A DNA stretch of 64,000 bases from Paenibacillus sp. KS-LC4 (GCF_036894955.1 NZ_CP145905.1:4110501-4174500); one strand, 5' to 3'; positions 9,933 to 19,385 are shown, counted from the stretch's first letter. The notes: generated by a model not told the origin, from the sequence alone. Numbers and translations are program-made.

Positions 9933-9992
9933 CTGCTTCTTCCTCCCGGCAAGCTCTGCCATCATGTTAAAATAAACAGCTGCTGTCAATCG

Positions 9993-10289
9993 TTAATGAC
10001 TTGCAACAGAGCGCCATCTGACATCATTTGGATTCGGACAGCTTTTTTCCTTATATTTAGCAGAGATTCGCACAATACACCCACAAACCATGCAGGTTGT
10101 CCCGCTCATGAGCTTCGGACAGCTGCCGCATTCCCGAAGGCGCGCTGCGTACACCTCATCGTCCACGCAGCGTTCGGACGACTGAAACATTGGCGCAGCC
10201 AAAATCCGCTGGATTTGCGCTTCTGTGACGGTATAGCTGTCATCACAGCCTTTGCAGCCTCTCGCATTCCTGTCCATGCCTGACTTCAT
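9993..10289 (-). CDS. Small Cys-rich protein, DUF6171-like
   Basis: The 98-residue product carries four Cys motifs: CKGC near residue 13, then CGSCPKL, CMVCGC and a final C near residue 85, in a pattern typical of a zinc- or metal-binding knuckle protein. The segment between (YTVTEAQIQRILAAPMF) is helical. It resembles what is called DUF6171; the function is unknown. GGAGG lies 8 bases before the ATG at 10289. It is located 61 bases before the GH43-like gene start on the same strand, so it may be cotranscribed with the glycosidases. The opposite strand is also open here but lacks a ribosome-binding site. Confidence 0.72.
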   Translation of the reverse strand: MKSGMDRNARGCKGCDDSYTVTEAQIQRILAAPMFQSSERCVDDEVYAARLRECGSCPKLMSGTTCMVCGCIVRISAKYKEKSCPNPNDVRWRSVASH

Positions 10290-10325
10290 GCCGTCCGCCT
10301 CCTTTTCATTCTAAGCCTCACCTTA

Positions 10326-11816
10326 TTATTGCTCGATCAGCTCAAGCACCGTAACCGACATGGCTGGAAGCTTAGCGGATACCTGTGCGCCATCCCAAGT
10401 AAAGCTTGTAAAAGCGGCTGGCTCTACTGCATTTGGCTGCTCAAATGTATTATGCGAGTCAATGGCCGCGCCCGACAGCACTGTACCCGTTATTGTTTTC
10501 AAGCCTTGTGTCAAGCCGCGCAGCGCAATGGACACATCCGCTTCGGCACTATGATCCAGATTGCACAAGCTGACATGGATTTTGCCATCTGCCGCTTTCG
10601 AAGCCGATACAGAAATTTGCGGCAGCGACTCGTCACCATGCTCGTAACGGGCGCTGGTCGTATGCGTATCCAGCAATTCGGCATCCTGATGCACCTTAAA
10701 CATATCAAAAATATGATAGGTTGGCGTCAGCAGCATCTTTTCCCCTTCGGTCATAATAACCGATTGCAGCACATTAACGATTTGCGCAATGTTTGCCATT
10801 TGTACACGGTCGCAATGATCGTGGAAAATATGCAGCGTAAGACCAGCTACGAGCGCATCGCGAATGGAGTTTTGCTGGTACAGGAAGCCTGGGTTTGTGC
10901 CCGGCTCTGTATTAAACCATGTGCCCCACTCATCGACGATCAAGCCAACGCGCTTCTCAGGATCATATTGATCCATAATTGCCGTATGCTTCGTAATAAG
11001 CTGCTCCATCCACAGCGCTTTTCTAAGCGTGATAGCCCACTCTTCCTCAGGGAAGCCGGTAGCTGCTCCCTTGTCCTGCCATTCCTTCGGAACAGTGTAG
11101 TAGTGGAGGCTGATGCCATCCATTTTGTCCGCAGCCTCCCGCATCAGCACTTCCATCCACTTGTAATCGTCGACGTTCGGGCCACAGGCAATGCGGTAAA
11201 TTTCATTATCGCCATAATTGCGAACGTACGTCTGGTAACGGCGATACAAATCCGCATAATATTCCGGACGCATATTGCCGCCGCAGCCCCAGTTTTCATT
11301 GCCAACGCCAAAATATTTCAGCTTCCACGGCTTCTCGCGGCCGTTTTTCTCACGCAGCTCCGCCATCGGCGATACGCCGTCGAAGGTTATATATTCAACC
11401 CACTCGGACATCTCCTGCACCGTTCCGCTACCTACATTGCCGGAAATATAAGGCTCGCAGCCAAGCTGCTCGCAAAGCAGCAAAAACTCATGTGTGCCAA
11501 AATGGTTATTTTCAACTACGCCGCCCCAGTGTGTATTGATCATGCGCTTGCGCTCTTCGCTTGGGCCAATGCCGTCCTTCCAATGATATTCATCGGCAAA
11601 ACAGCCGCCCGGCCAGCGCAGCACCGGAATATTCAATTTTTTGAGCGCTTCCACAACATCGTTGCGAATGCCTTTCGTGTTTGGAATAACCGAATCCTCG
11701 CCAACCCAGAAGCCTTCATAAATACAGCGTCCCAAATGCTCGGAGAAATGTCCATAAATGTTACGGTTAATCGTACCTTTAGTAATGTCTGCGTTAATTG
11801 TAATTTGATTGCTCAT
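10326..11816 (-). CDS. abfA: GH51 alpha-N-arabinofuranosidase
   Basis: The 496-residue product removes terminal alpha-L-arabinofuranosyl groups from arabinan, arabinoxylan or arabinogalactan fragments. The acid/base is Glu174 in [11 protein letters not shown] and the nucleophile is Glu296 in VDEWGTW, at spacing and positions normal for GH51. A (beta/alpha)8 barrel is followed by a C-terminal beta domain. No signal peptide is present, so it is cytoplasmic. AGGAGGC precedes the ATG. A strong promoter and cre-like sites lie upstream at 11883-11965, suggesting catabolite control. Confidence 0.95.
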   Translation of the reverse strand: MSNQITINADITKGTINRNIYGHFSEHLGRCIYEGFWVGEDSVIPNTKGIRNDVVEALKKLNIPVLRWPGGCFADEYHWKDGIGPSEERKRMINTHWGGVVENNHFGTHEFLLLCEQLGCEPYISGNVGSGTVQEMSEWVEYITFDGVSPMAELREKNGREKPWKLKYFGVGNENWGCGGNMRPEYYADLYRRYQTYVRNYGDNEIYRIACGPNVDDYKWMEVLMREAADKMDGISLHYYTVPKEWQDKGAATGFPEEEWAITLRKALWMEQLITKHTAIMDQYDPEKRVGLIVDEWGTWFNTEPGTNPGFLYQQNSIRDALVAGLTLHIFHDHCDRVQMANIAQIVNVLQSVIMTEGEKMLLTPTYHIFDMFKVHQDAELLDTHTTSARYEHGDESLPQISVSASKAADGKIHVSLCNLDHSAEADVSIALRGLTQGLKTITGTVLSGAAIDSHNTFEQPNAVEPAAFTSFTWDGAQVSAKLPAMSVTVLELIEQ

Positions 11817-11882
11817 CGTTATAGCCTCCTAATTGGATTAACATAAATATAAATCATTTATTGATATCATTAATTTAGCTTC

Positions 11883-11911
11883 ATCATAAACAATCCAACC
11901 ACAATTATCAA
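11883..11911 (-). promoter_or_regulatory. Sigma-A promoter of the GH51 gene
   Basis: On the minus strand TTGATA (11906-11911) and TATGAT (11883-11888) are separated by exactly 17 bases, 67 bases before the GH51 start codon. Confidence 0.75.
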
Positions 11912-11939
11912 CCCTCTTTTGAAAAATAAATCCAATAAA

Positions 11940-11965
11940 CGTAAACGCTTTCGTAAACGCTCGCT
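11940..11965 (-). promoter_or_regulatory. Two tandem cre-like sites upstream of the GH51 promoter
   Basis: The forward sequence CGTAAACGCTTTCG at 11940-11953 and a second related copy CGTAAACGCTCGCT at 11952-11965 resemble the catabolite-responsive element bound by CcpA. They lie about 30 bases upstream of the -35 box, a position that would allow activation or weak repression rather than classic roadblock. A LacI-family regulator other than CcpA could also use such sites. Confidence 0.5.
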
Positions 11966-12020
11966 ATACATTTAAATCTGTCGTCTAACCGTCCATCCGA
12001 ACTGTATCGTGACACCAAAA

Positions 12021-12056
12021 AAAGCTTCTCCATCCTCGCTTGGATGGAGAAGCTTT
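12021..12056 (-). terminator. Terminator of the ABC exporter operon
   Basis: A 15-bp stem (12021-12035 with 12042-12056) is followed on the minus strand by a run of T. It lies just after the stop of the 12069-13952 gene. Confidence 0.85.
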
Positions 12057-12068
12057 CTAGTTCAAGCC

Positions 12069-13952
12069 TTATACAACTTCGCTCGTTATGCGCTTGCCTG
12101 TGAACTGGCTGTTATACAGATCGGCATAAAATCCGCCCTGCTCCAGCAGCTCCTCATGTTTGCCCTGCTCGATAATAGAGCCGTTGTTCATGACCAAGAT
12201 CAGATCAGCTCCACGAATCGTCGACAGGCGGTGGGCAATGACAAAGCTGGTGCGATTATTCATCAGCTCGCCCATCGCCCGCTGAATAATAATTTCCGTA
12301 CGCGTATCGACGCTGCTTGTCGCTTCATCGAGGATCAGAATGGACGGATCTGCTAAAATTGCCCGGGCAATAGTCAACAGCTGCTTCTGCCCTTGTGAAA
12401 TGTTCGAGGCTTCCTCATTCAGAATCGTATCGTAGCCCTCTGGCAATGTTCGAATGAAATGATCCGCATGCGCTGCCCTTGCCGCTTGGTAAACCTCTTC
12501 CTCCGTAGCATCCTCACGCCCATAAGCGATATTGTCGCGAATGCTGCCATTAAAGAGCCATGTATCCTGAAGCACCATGCCGAACATGCGGCGTAGACTT
12601 TTGCGCTGTAACGCTGCAATGTCCTCGCCGTCGATTGTAATACGCCCGCCATTCAACTCATAGAAGCGCATGAGCAAGTTAATCATCGTCGTCTTGCCCG
12701 CGCCAGTCGGCCCGACTATGGCGACGGTCTGGCCTGGCTTAACATCAATATTCATCCCGCTAATGAGCGGCTCATCCGTTTTGTAGCCGAAATCTACCTG
12801 CTCGAAGCGAACGGCGCCGGCCGGTTTGCTAATGGCTTTAGCATTTTTCGCCTCCGGCACCTCATCCTCTTCATCAAGCAGCTCGAATACCCGCTCAGCG
12901 GAGGCAATCGTAGATTGAATAATATTCGCGATGTTGGCAAGCTGCGTAATCGGCATTGTGAACTGTCTTGTGTATTGGATAAATGCCAAAATATCACCGA
13001 TTTTTATTGCATTTCTCGTAACCAGCAAACCACCGATGACGCATACAAGCACATAGCCAATATTACTAATGAAGCTCATAATCGGCATAATGATGCCCGA
13101 CACAAATTGTGCGCGCCAGCCGGAATCATACAGCTTTTCATTCATTTCATTAAATTCATCCAGCGATTTGCGCTCGTGGCCGAATGCTTTGACGATTTTG
13201 TGGCCCGTGTACATTTCCTCGACATGTCCGTTCAAGCGTCCGAGCTCGGCCTGCTGACCGGCAAAATATTTCTGCGAACGCTTGGCGATCGCCTTCGTTG
13301 CAAGAAGGCTAGCTGGAATCGTCAAGAACACGATCAGCGTTAGAAGCGGACTTATCGTTAGCATCATCACGATAACGCCAACAAGGGTAATGAATGACGT
13401 GATGAGCTGCGTCAAGCTTTGCTGAAGCGTATTGCTAATATTGTCCACATCGTTGACGACCCGGCTCAGCACCTCGCCGTTGGAGCGCGAATCGAAAAAC
13501 TTCAGCGGCAAGCGCGCAAATTTATTATTTACATCCTTGCGCAGGTCGTAGACGGTTTTCTGGGCAACGCCAGCCATTAAATACTGCTGAATAAAGCCAA
13601 ATGCGGCACTAATCAAATACAGCACGACTAGCGTCAGCAGAATCGTGTTAATGGCATCAAAATCAATATGTGCACCTGGCACGCCTTGTGCTATTCCCAC
13701 TACACCCTCATATAGCTTCGTTGTCGCATGCCCCATCATTTTCGGGCTGACAATGCTGAATACGGTGCTTAAAATCGCGGTCAGCAGCACAAGCGCAAGC
13801 TTCGTGCGATGCGGCTTCAAGTAGGCTGCCAGCCTTTTCAAGGTACCCTTAAAATCCTTCGCCTTCTGAGGAGGCATCATCATGCCCATTCCGGGCGGAC
13901 CCATGCCGATGCCCTTCGGCCTTTGCGGGGAATTCTGCTTTTGCTCACTCAT
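12069..13952 (-). CDS. Heterodimeric ABC multidrug exporter, subunit with catalytic Walker B
   Basis: The 627-residue half-transporter has an N-terminal Gly/Met/Pro-rich tail, six membrane segments (about 60-350) and an ATPase domain (about 385-620). Walker A is GPTGAGKTT, Walker B ends ILILDEATSS with the catalytic Glu, but the signature reads NISQGQKQL rather than LSGGQ. This is the arrangement of BmrD/LmrD/TM288-type subunits in asymmetric exporters. The ATG at 13952 overlaps the stop of the partner gene (ATGA) and has GGAGGAGG before it; an in-frame start further upstream lacks a site. Substrates are probably lipophilic drugs. Confidence 0.93.
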   Translation of the reverse strand: MSEQKQNSPQRPKGIGMGPPGMGMMMPPQKAKDFKGTLKRLAAYLKPHRTKLALVLLTAILSTVFSIVSPKMMGHATTKLYEGVVGIAQGVPGAHIDFDAINTILLTLVVLYLISAAFGFIQQYLMAGVAQKTVYDLRKDVNNKFARLPLKFFDSRSNGEVLSRVVNDVDNISNTLQQSLTQLITSFITLVGVIVMMLTISPLLTLIVFLTIPASLLATKAIAKRSQKYFAGQQAELGRLNGHVEEMYTGHKIVKAFGHERKSLDEFNEMNEKLYDSGWRAQFVSGIIMPIMSFISNIGYVLVCVIGGLLVTRNAIKIGDILAFIQYTRQFTMPITQLANIANIIQSTIASAERVFELLDEEDEVPEAKNAKAISKPAGAVRFEQVDFGYKTDEPLISGMNIDVKPGQTVAIVGPTGAGKTTMINLLMRFYELNGGRITIDGEDIAALQRKSLRRMFGMVLQDTWLFNGSIRDNIAYGREDATEEEVYQAARAAHADHFIRTLPEGYDTILNEEASNISQGQKQLLTIARAILADPSILILDEATSSVDTRTEIIIQRAMGELMNNRTSFVIAHRLSTIRGADLILVMNNGSIIEQGKHEELLEQGGFYADLYNSQFTGKRITSEVV

Positions 13953-15676
13953 GCGATTTCCTCCTCCGAAAGCTGTGAATATACAATTTCCCGGTACACA
14001 TCGCAAGACTCCATAAGCTCCTGATGCGTCCCAATTCCAGCTAGCTGCCCTTCATCAAGCACGATAATACGATCGGCATCAAGCACTGTACTTACCCGCT
14101 GGGCAACGAGCAGCACCGTCGAATCCACCGTTTCCTTGCGCAAGGCGGCACGCAGCTTCGCATCCGTCTTAAAGTCTAGCGCCGAGAAGCTGTCGTCGAA
14201 CACATAAATTTCCGGCTGGCGCACAAGCGCGCGGGCAATGGACAGCCGCTGCTTTTGTCCACCGGAAAGATTGTTGCCGCCCTGCGATACGCTTGCTGCA
14301 TATCCATCCTTCATCGTGCCGATAAACTCTGCCGCCTGCGCCACCTCTGCTGCGTGCTCCATTTCCTCATCGGTCGCATTTTCTTTGCCATAGCGGATAT
14401 TTTCGGCGATCGTGCCTGTGAACAATACGGCTTTTTGCGGAACAAAGCCGATTTTTTCACGGAGTGCTTCCTGAGAAAGCTCTCTTATATCCACATCATC
14501 AATTATGATGCTGCCTCCCGCCGTATCGTAAAAACGCGGGATTAAATTAACGAGCGTTGACTTTCCTGATCCTGTTCCCCCAATAATAGCTGTCACCTCG
14601 CCAGGCGCCGCCTTGAACGATATATGCGCTAAAGCAGGCTGCTCGGCTCCAGGATAGCTGAACGTCACATCACGAAACTCAATAAAGCCCTTACGCGAGC
14701 CTGTGTTCTTAACGCTGGCGCTGTCTGTAATATCAGGCACCATGTCCAGCACTTCATTAATACGAACCGCCGATGCCGACGCACGGGGAACCATAACGAG
14801 CATCATGGATAACATCAGAAGCGAAAACATAATTTGCATCGCATATTGAATAAAAGCCATTAATGAGCCGACTTCCATATCACCATTCTCGATGCGCAGC
14901 CCGCCGATGGCAATAATCGCCACTGTAGATAAATTCATGACGAGCATCATAAGCGGCATCATCACGGCCATAATTTTGTTCACTTTAATCGCAGTTTCGG
15001 TCAGATCGCTGTTGGCCGCATCAAATTTCTTATTTTCATAATGGGTCCGATCAAATGAGCGAATAACCCGAATGCCTGTCAGTCCTTCGCGCAGCACCAA
15101 GTTCAGCTTATCGATCCGAACCTGCATCAATTTAAACAATGGAATCCCTTTGCGTACGACGATCAAAATCGCACCAGCAAGCACAGGCAGCGCTACAACC
15201 AGCACAAGCGACAGCTTCGCATCCTTCGAAACGGCCATAATAATACCCCCGATGCACATCATCGGCGCCATTACCATCATGCGCAAAATCATCATTAATA
15301 CTTGCTGTACTTGCGTAATATCATTCGTCGTCCGCGTAATGAGCGAGGCCGTTCCGATTTTGTCAAACTCCTGAAGTGAGAAGTTTTGCACATGCCCAAA
15401 TACCTTCTCCCGCACGAGACGCCCAAAGCTCGCTGAAGCTTTTGCCGAAAAATAGCTGGCGCCGATGGAGCTGATGCCCCCTACCGCCGCTATGAGCAGC
15501 ATAAAGGAACCGATTTTCCAAATAAGCGGAGTGTCTCCCTTAGCTACTCCATTATCGACGATGTCCGCCATTAGCGTGGGGAGATATAAGTCAGACAGCG
15601 ACTGAATAAAAACAAGCACTAGCACCCCGGCTATCAGCCAGCGAAACGGCTTTAAAAAACGGAATAACCTTAACAT
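13949..15676 (-). CDS. Heterodimeric ABC multidrug exporter, subunit with degenerate ATP site
   Basis: The 575-residue half-transporter has six membrane segments (about 15-300) and an ATPase domain (about 335-565). Walker A is GGTGSGKST and the signature is canonical LSGGQKQR, but Walker B reads YVFDDSFSALD with Asp in place of the catalytic Glu. Combined with the partner's altered signature this gives one active and one degenerate nucleotide site, as in BmrCD, LmrCD and TM287/288. It overlaps the MarR gene by 7 bases and the partner by 4, so all three are translationally coupled. Confidence 0.93.
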   Translation of the reverse strand: MLRLFRFLKPFRWLIAGVLVLVFIQSLSDLYLPTLMADIVDNGVAKGDTPLIWKIGSFMLLIAAVGGISSIGASYFSAKASASFGRLVREKVFGHVQNFSLQEFDKIGTASLITRTTNDITQVQQVLMMILRMMVMAPMMCIGGIIMAVSKDAKLSLVLVVALPVLAGAILIVVRKGIPLFKLMQVRIDKLNLVLREGLTGIRVIRSFDRTHYENKKFDAANSDLTETAIKVNKIMAVMMPLMMLVMNLSTVAIIAIGGLRIENGDMEVGSLMAFIQYAMQIMFSLLMLSMMLVMVPRASASAVRINEVLDMVPDITDSASVKNTGSRKGFIEFRDVTFSYPGAEQPALAHISFKAAPGEVTAIIGGTGSGKSTLVNLIPRFYDTAGGSIIIDDVDIRELSQEALREKIGFVPQKAVLFTGTIAENIRYGKENATDEEMEHAAEVAQAAEFIGTMKDGYAASVSQGGNNLSGGQKQRLSIARALVRQPEIYVFDDSFSALDFKTDAKLRAALRKETVDSTVLLVAQRVSTVLDADRIIVLDEGQLAGIGTHQELMESCDVYREIVYSQLSEEEIA

Positions 15677-16194
15677 TGCTGCTCATCCCCCGTTCGATCA
15701 GACTCATTAAGCTCATCAAAATATTCAAAAGATTTAGTTAAAATCCGAATTAGCTCAAGAGAATCCTGCTCTCCCAAGTATTGCGCCAGTCCTGCCATTC
15801 GATTCATAAAATCGGCAATAACCTTATCCGCGATGCGTTCCCCTTCCGCTGTCAGCGAGATGCGAACGGCACGCCGATCATCAGGATCAGCGTTTCTCTG
15901 CACGAGTCCACTGGCTTCCATGCCGTTGACCAATTGGGTGACGGTGGGAGAGGTGACACGCAGCAAACGGCTGATGACCGAAATTTTCATCCCCGGCTTA
16001 TCCTGCGTCTTCATAGCTCCCCGCTTGATGCACATCAGCACCTGCATCTCGCTAAACTTGCCGTCTGGATTAGGCTTCTGCCGCCAATTGAGCCGATGAA
16101 AGCTGCGAAACACACGAATCAATTCATTCGTAATTTGCTCGCTATGCTCCGTTGCCTTGCTTTCTGTGCTTGTGCCCATCTGGTTACGTTCCAA
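15670..16194 (-). CDS. MarR-family transcriptional regulator of the ABC exporter operon
   Basis: The 174-residue product has a winged helix-turn-helix (about residues 60-125) with the typical ISRLLRVTSPTVTQLVNGME recognition region and the RNADPDDRRAVRISLT wing. The best start is TTG at 16194, 7 bases after AAAGGAGG; ATG codons at 16179 and further upstream fit the site less well. As first gene of the operon it probably represses its own promoter, at which operator-like repeats are present (16235-16310), and releases it when a drug binds. Confidence 0.9.
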   Translation of the reverse strand: MERNQMGTSTESKATEHSEQITNELIRVFRSFHRLNWRQKPNPDGKFSEMQVLMCIKRGAMKTQDKPGMKISVISRLLRVTSPTVTQLVNGMEASGLVQRNADPDDRRAVRISLTAEGERIADKVIADFMNRMAGLAQYLGEQDSLELIRILTKSFEYFDELNESDRTGDEQQC

Positions 16195-16234
16195 TGAGAG
16201 TCCTCCTTTCATTGCTGTCTCGTTGTCTTTCATG

Positions 16235-16310
16235 TAGGCTACCAATTATTTTCCTGTTAATTATTTTTCCTTTAATTATCTTATAACTAAAATAATAGGC
16301 AACCTAATTA
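16235..16310 (-). promoter_or_regulatory. Operator-like repeat pair for the MarR regulator
   Basis: TAATAGGCAACCTAATTA at 16293-16310 is a near-perfect palindrome overlapping the -10 box. A related copy TAGGCTACCAATTAT is at 16235-16249, about 60 bases downstream in the leader. Position and symmetry are what an autorepressing MarR protein would use; binding itself is inferred. Confidence 0.55.
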
Positions 16311-16336
16311 TAAAACGCTAATCAAACACCTGTCAA
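16307..16336 (-). promoter_or_regulatory. Strong promoter of the marR-ABC operon
   Basis: On the minus strand TTGACA (16331-16336) and TATAAT (16307-16312), both perfect consensus, are separated by 18 bases. Confidence 0.85.
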
Positions 16337-16394
16337 TAACCCACTTCCAAGGCCATAGTATTGGAGAGCCTTCTCACGCTGCGGTCTCTGCTAC

Positions 16395-16460
16395 TGCTTG
16401 TGCTTGTACTTGTGCTTCTGCTTCTGCTTCTGCTTGTGCTTGTGCTTCTGTTTCTGCTAC
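16395..16460. repeat. Hexamer tandem repeat (11 units of TGCTTS type)
   Basis: Eleven consecutive 6-base units of the form TGCTTG or TGCTTC, with three single-base variants (TACTTG, TGTTTC, TGCTAC), lie in a gene-free region. No coding frame with a start and ribosome-binding site covers them. The unit count is likely to vary between strains. Confidence 0.9.
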
Positions 16461-16949
16461 GTTCAATACTACAACTATGTCTATTGCACAATATTAATTG
16501 GGGATTAACTCCTCTGAAGAATTATGGCTGATGAACGGCATTCCGCATTTTTTCTGAGCCGCGTAGCCTCGGACATTCACTCCGTGATTGAAGGACTGTG
16601 ATTCCGCTATTCCGGCCTATAATCCGATTTCAGGCTCTATGAGGACACGCGATCTGTTATCGCTATAAAAACCCCATCAAAACGGGTATTTGGAGTGCAT
16701 TAGCGACTCCTGAGTCCGCAGCATGTGCTATAACCCGTATTTTTATTAATATAGCTGCTTCTGTGTCCATCAAGTCGATTGTTTTCAAGTAAGCATCTAA
16801 CAAGGACAATACGCGGCTAGCTTTGGAGTTTAGTTCACATTCAGCAGGTGCGACATTTCCAAGGGTGAGTTTAAGTTTGACGTTGTCCCGCACCTACTCC
16901 AAAATCCGCCACTTTTACATTTGCGCATATGTCCTAGTAAATGTCACTT

Positions 16950-17067
16950 GCTCTTGGCTCTTGGCTCTTGGCTCTTGGCTCTTGGCTCTTGGCTTTTGGC
17001 TTTTGGCTCTTGCTATTCACTCTTGGCTCTTCGCTTTTCGCTTTTCGCTTTTCGCATTTCGCTCTTC
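16950..17067. repeat. Heptamer tandem repeats (GCTCTTG and GCTTTTC arrays)
   Basis: Nine 7-base units of GCTCTTG/GCTTTTG run from 16950 to 17012. After a 13-base interruption, six units of GCTCTTC/GCTTTTC/GCATTTC run from 17026 to 17067. The two arrays share the same period, suggesting one ancestral slippage array that has diverged. The region is not coding. Confidence 0.92.
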
Positions 17068-17161
17068 TCATCTTTGCCATTCGATTTAGGGTTTTGAATT
17101 TCAAGTGTGGGTGGGGAAGCGGAGTGGAGTGAAGGGGTGGGGTGGGGAGTGAGAAGCGGAG

Positions 17162-17238
17162 CGTTCGCTTTTAGCGCCCTGATTTCGACCTATAGGATGG
17201 AAATTGATCCATAGGAGTCGGGGTGCTAATGGCGATCG
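17162..17238. repeat. Long imperfect inverted repeat (hairpin element)
   Basis: The arms 17162-17197 and 17207-17238 pair imperfectly over about 30 bases around a 9-base loop, with a three-base bulge and some mismatches (CCTATAGG opposite CCATAGG). There is no T-run and no gene ending immediately upstream, so it is not a clear terminator. It may be a dispersed REP- or MITE-like element or a structured RNA. The rest of 16246-17552 shows no gene that can be supported. Confidence 0.6.
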
Positions 17239-17552
17239 AGCCCCTGCCCCTTCACGCAGCGCAGCGCCCCCTTTCACCCCCATTTACATTTCAAACATAA
17301 ATGAATAAATTCTCATTAACTTCTCATAAACACCAAACAACACGAATTCCCCTCCATTTGTGCTCTCATCATGAGAAAAGGCTCATTTTTCGGTGTGGTA
17401 TAGTGTTTTTAGTAATATAAGAAATGATAAGTTTAACGTTTTTTAAATGGGCTTATATTTATCGGACTGAAACGTGTTACGCCGCCAAAGAACGGCTACA
17501 GCCGCTTCACCTTGCCAAAAACGAATCATACACTGAAAGGAATCACACCATA

Positions 17553-18035
17553 ATGATTAAGAGAAACTTCTTTCGCTCCGTCATCAAATTGAGCTTATGC
17601 GCAAGTATTGGTTTGACTGCCTTCACCTTCGCTTCCGGCAACCAGGCACATGCCGCAACTGAAACTTCCCTTCAATTAATTGACTCCGGCAAGGAGTTTA
17701 TTGGAACCCCCTATAAATATGGAGCCCCAGCAGGCGTAACATACGCGTTTGACTGCTCTTCCTTTACTCAATACATATTCGAAGCCATGGGCGTGTCGCT
17801 GCCGCGCAGCTCCTCCTCCCAAGCTTCCATTGGAGCCAAAGTAACAAAGGAAAATCTTAGCGTTGGCGATCTCGTCTTCTTTAACACCAGCGGCAGAGGC
17901 ATTAGCCATGTAGCTATTTATGCTGGAGACAATAAGATTTTGCACAGCGCTACCAGCACGGGCGTAACGATCAGCAGCCTTGGAGAGTCCTACTGGCACA
18001 ATCGCTACGTGACAGCTCGCCGCGTATTGAAATAG
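17553..18035 (+). CDS. Secreted NlpC/P60-family cell-wall endopeptidase
   Basis: The 160-residue product has a signal peptide (about residues 1-33, ending in QAHA-A) and a single NlpC/P60 domain that hydrolyses peptide bonds in peptidoglycan stems, usually D-Glu to diamino acid. The catalytic Cys68 is in AFDCSSF, the His in ISHVAIY and the third residue His in ILHSAT. There is no SH3 or LysM binding domain. ATG 17553 was chosen because a signal peptide follows directly and AAAGGA precedes; an in-frame ATG at 17424 would add an unrelated hydrophilic extension. Confidence 0.93.
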   Translation: MIKRNFFRSVIKLSLCASIGLTAFTFASGNQAHAATETSLQLIDSGKEFIGTPYKYGAPAGVTYAFDCSSFTQYIFEAMGVSLPRSSSSQASIGAKVTKENLSVGDLVFFNTSGRGISHVAIYAGDNKILHSATSTGVTISSLGESYWHNRYVTARRVLK

Positions 18036-18078
18036 GCTGGAGCTTTCAGCTACCGGCCATTAAGCTCCCATTATAGAA

Positions 18079-18120
18079 GCAAAAACGTCCCGAACGACAA
18101 ATTGTTCAGGACGTTTTTGC
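18079..18120. terminator. Hairpin terminator between the NlpC/P60 gene and ppaC
   Basis: A 17-18 bp stem (GCAAAAACGTCC... at 18079-18095, pairing with 18103-18120) has T-rich flanks on both strands, so it may serve both convergent genes. Confidence 0.85.
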
Positions 18121-18219
18121 TTTTCACTATATTTTCGGTGAGTGCTTCTCTAATTAAAAATGCCGCTCCCCTCTTCCAGCACCAGACTGGGGAAGGGAAC
18201 GGCAGCCATGCAACCACGC

Positions 18220-19149
18220 TTATTTGCTAAGCGTTTCTGTCAATACCGGTACGATTTGCGCTTTGCGGGATACTACGCCCTTCAGAACGGCTTTATTGTC
18301 AGCCAATGTTACATTATAGGCTTTCTCAACTGCGCCTGCTGCGCTGCCGATAGCGAGCGCTACGGAATCGCTGTTCAAAATGTCTGTTACGACAAACAGG
18401 AACAGGTCCAGACCTTTTTCCGAAACGATGGCGTTAATCGCTGTTTCCAGCTCCGCTTGACGAACCAATACATCGCTTGTGTCAACCGCGTTAACTTGCG
18501 CGATTTCTACTTTGCTGCTGCCCATTTGGAATTCTTTCGCATCAAGCGAAAGCAGCTGAGCAATTGATTTGTCGCGTACGTCTGCGCCTGCCTTCAGCAT
18601 TTCCAGACCGTAAGCCTCCGTATCTACGCCAGCAATAGCAGCAAGCTCTTTAGCAGCCGCTACATCTTGCTCTGTGCAGGTTGGCGATTTGAACAGCAAG
18701 GAATCAGAGATGATAGCGGACAGCATGAGACCTGCGATTTGCGGCTCAATAGCTACGCCGTTTTCTTTGTACAATTTATTCAAAATCGTAGCTGTACACC
18801 CTACAGGCTCAGCCCGATAGTATAGCGGGTGGCTTGTCTCAAAATTCGCAATACGATGATGGTCAATAACTTCCAGCACGCGAACTTGATCTATATCTGC
18901 TGCACTTTGCTGACGCTCATTATGGTCAACGAGAATAACCGTCTCCACTTCATTTGCTACTGTTTCTACAAGGCGAGGAGTTTCCGCCTTGAAATGGGTC
19001 AGCGCGTATTGCGTTTCACCGCTAATTTCACCTAGACGAACGGCTTCAACCTCCAAGCCTAGCTTAGCCTTCAAATCAGCATAGGCGATCGCAGAACAGA
19101 TTGTATCCGTATCCGGATTTTTATGCCCGAAAATTAATGTTTTTGCCAT
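18220..19149 (-). CDS. ppaC: Manganese-dependent inorganic pyrophosphatase
   Basis: The 309-residue product hydrolyses pyrophosphate to phosphate and drives biosynthetic reactions forward. It is a family II (DHH-DHHA2) enzyme. The metal-binding motifs are visible: [11 protein letters not shown] at the start, VDHNE near residue 75 and [10 protein letters not shown] near residue 96. The C-terminal DHHA2 domain includes SRKAQIVP near residue 296. Length equals that of the Bacillus subtilis enzyme. TAAGGAGAC precedes the ATG. It is a single-gene unit. Confidence 0.96.
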   Translation of the reverse strand: MAKTLIFGHKNPDTDTICSAIAYADLKAKLGLEVEAVRLGEISGETQYALTHFKAETPRLVETVANEVETVILVDHNERQQSAADIDQVRVLEVIDHHRIANFETSHPLYYRAEPVGCTATILNKLYKENGVAIEPQIAGLMLSAIISDSLLFKSPTCTEQDVAAAKELAAIAGVDTEAYGLEMLKAGADVRDKSIAQLLSLDAKEFQMGSSKVEIAQVNAVDTSDVLVRQAELETAINAIVSEKGLDLFLFVVTDILNSDSVALAIGSAAGAVEKAYNVTLADNKAVLKGVVSRKAQIVPVLTETLSK

Positions 19150-19385
19150 TTCACTGTCTCCTTAGTTCTTGTATTTGGGATGGCGTCTGTCCGAATCTCC
19201 CAATAAGTTTTTCCCACATTTGATTATATAATATAATGAAGTATACTCCTATGCCCATACAGAGATTTTTGCGAACAAATCTCGAATAAGCTTGCTTAAA
19301 AGCGGAAACGAGTGGTATAAGGGGTATAGAACATTCGGCTTCCAAGTCACTACATCATCCAGATAGAACAGGAGACCTACAAAAA

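Noticed and set aside
10329..11846. 505-codon plus-strand ORF over the GH51 gene
   Set aside because: Antisense to a well-supported gene with catalytic residues; long because of the base composition of the other strand.
16663..16893. 76-codon minus-strand ORF in the repeat-rich gap
   Set aside because: No ribosome-binding site, no family resemblance and neighbouring low-complexity DNA.
16950..17067. Possible CRISPR array
   Set aside because: Units are 7 bases and contiguous, with no spacers; this is a simple tandem repeat.
19151..19345. 64-codon minus-strand ORF between ppaC and the HAD gene
   Set aside because: Lies in the ppaC promoter region and lacks a start signal.
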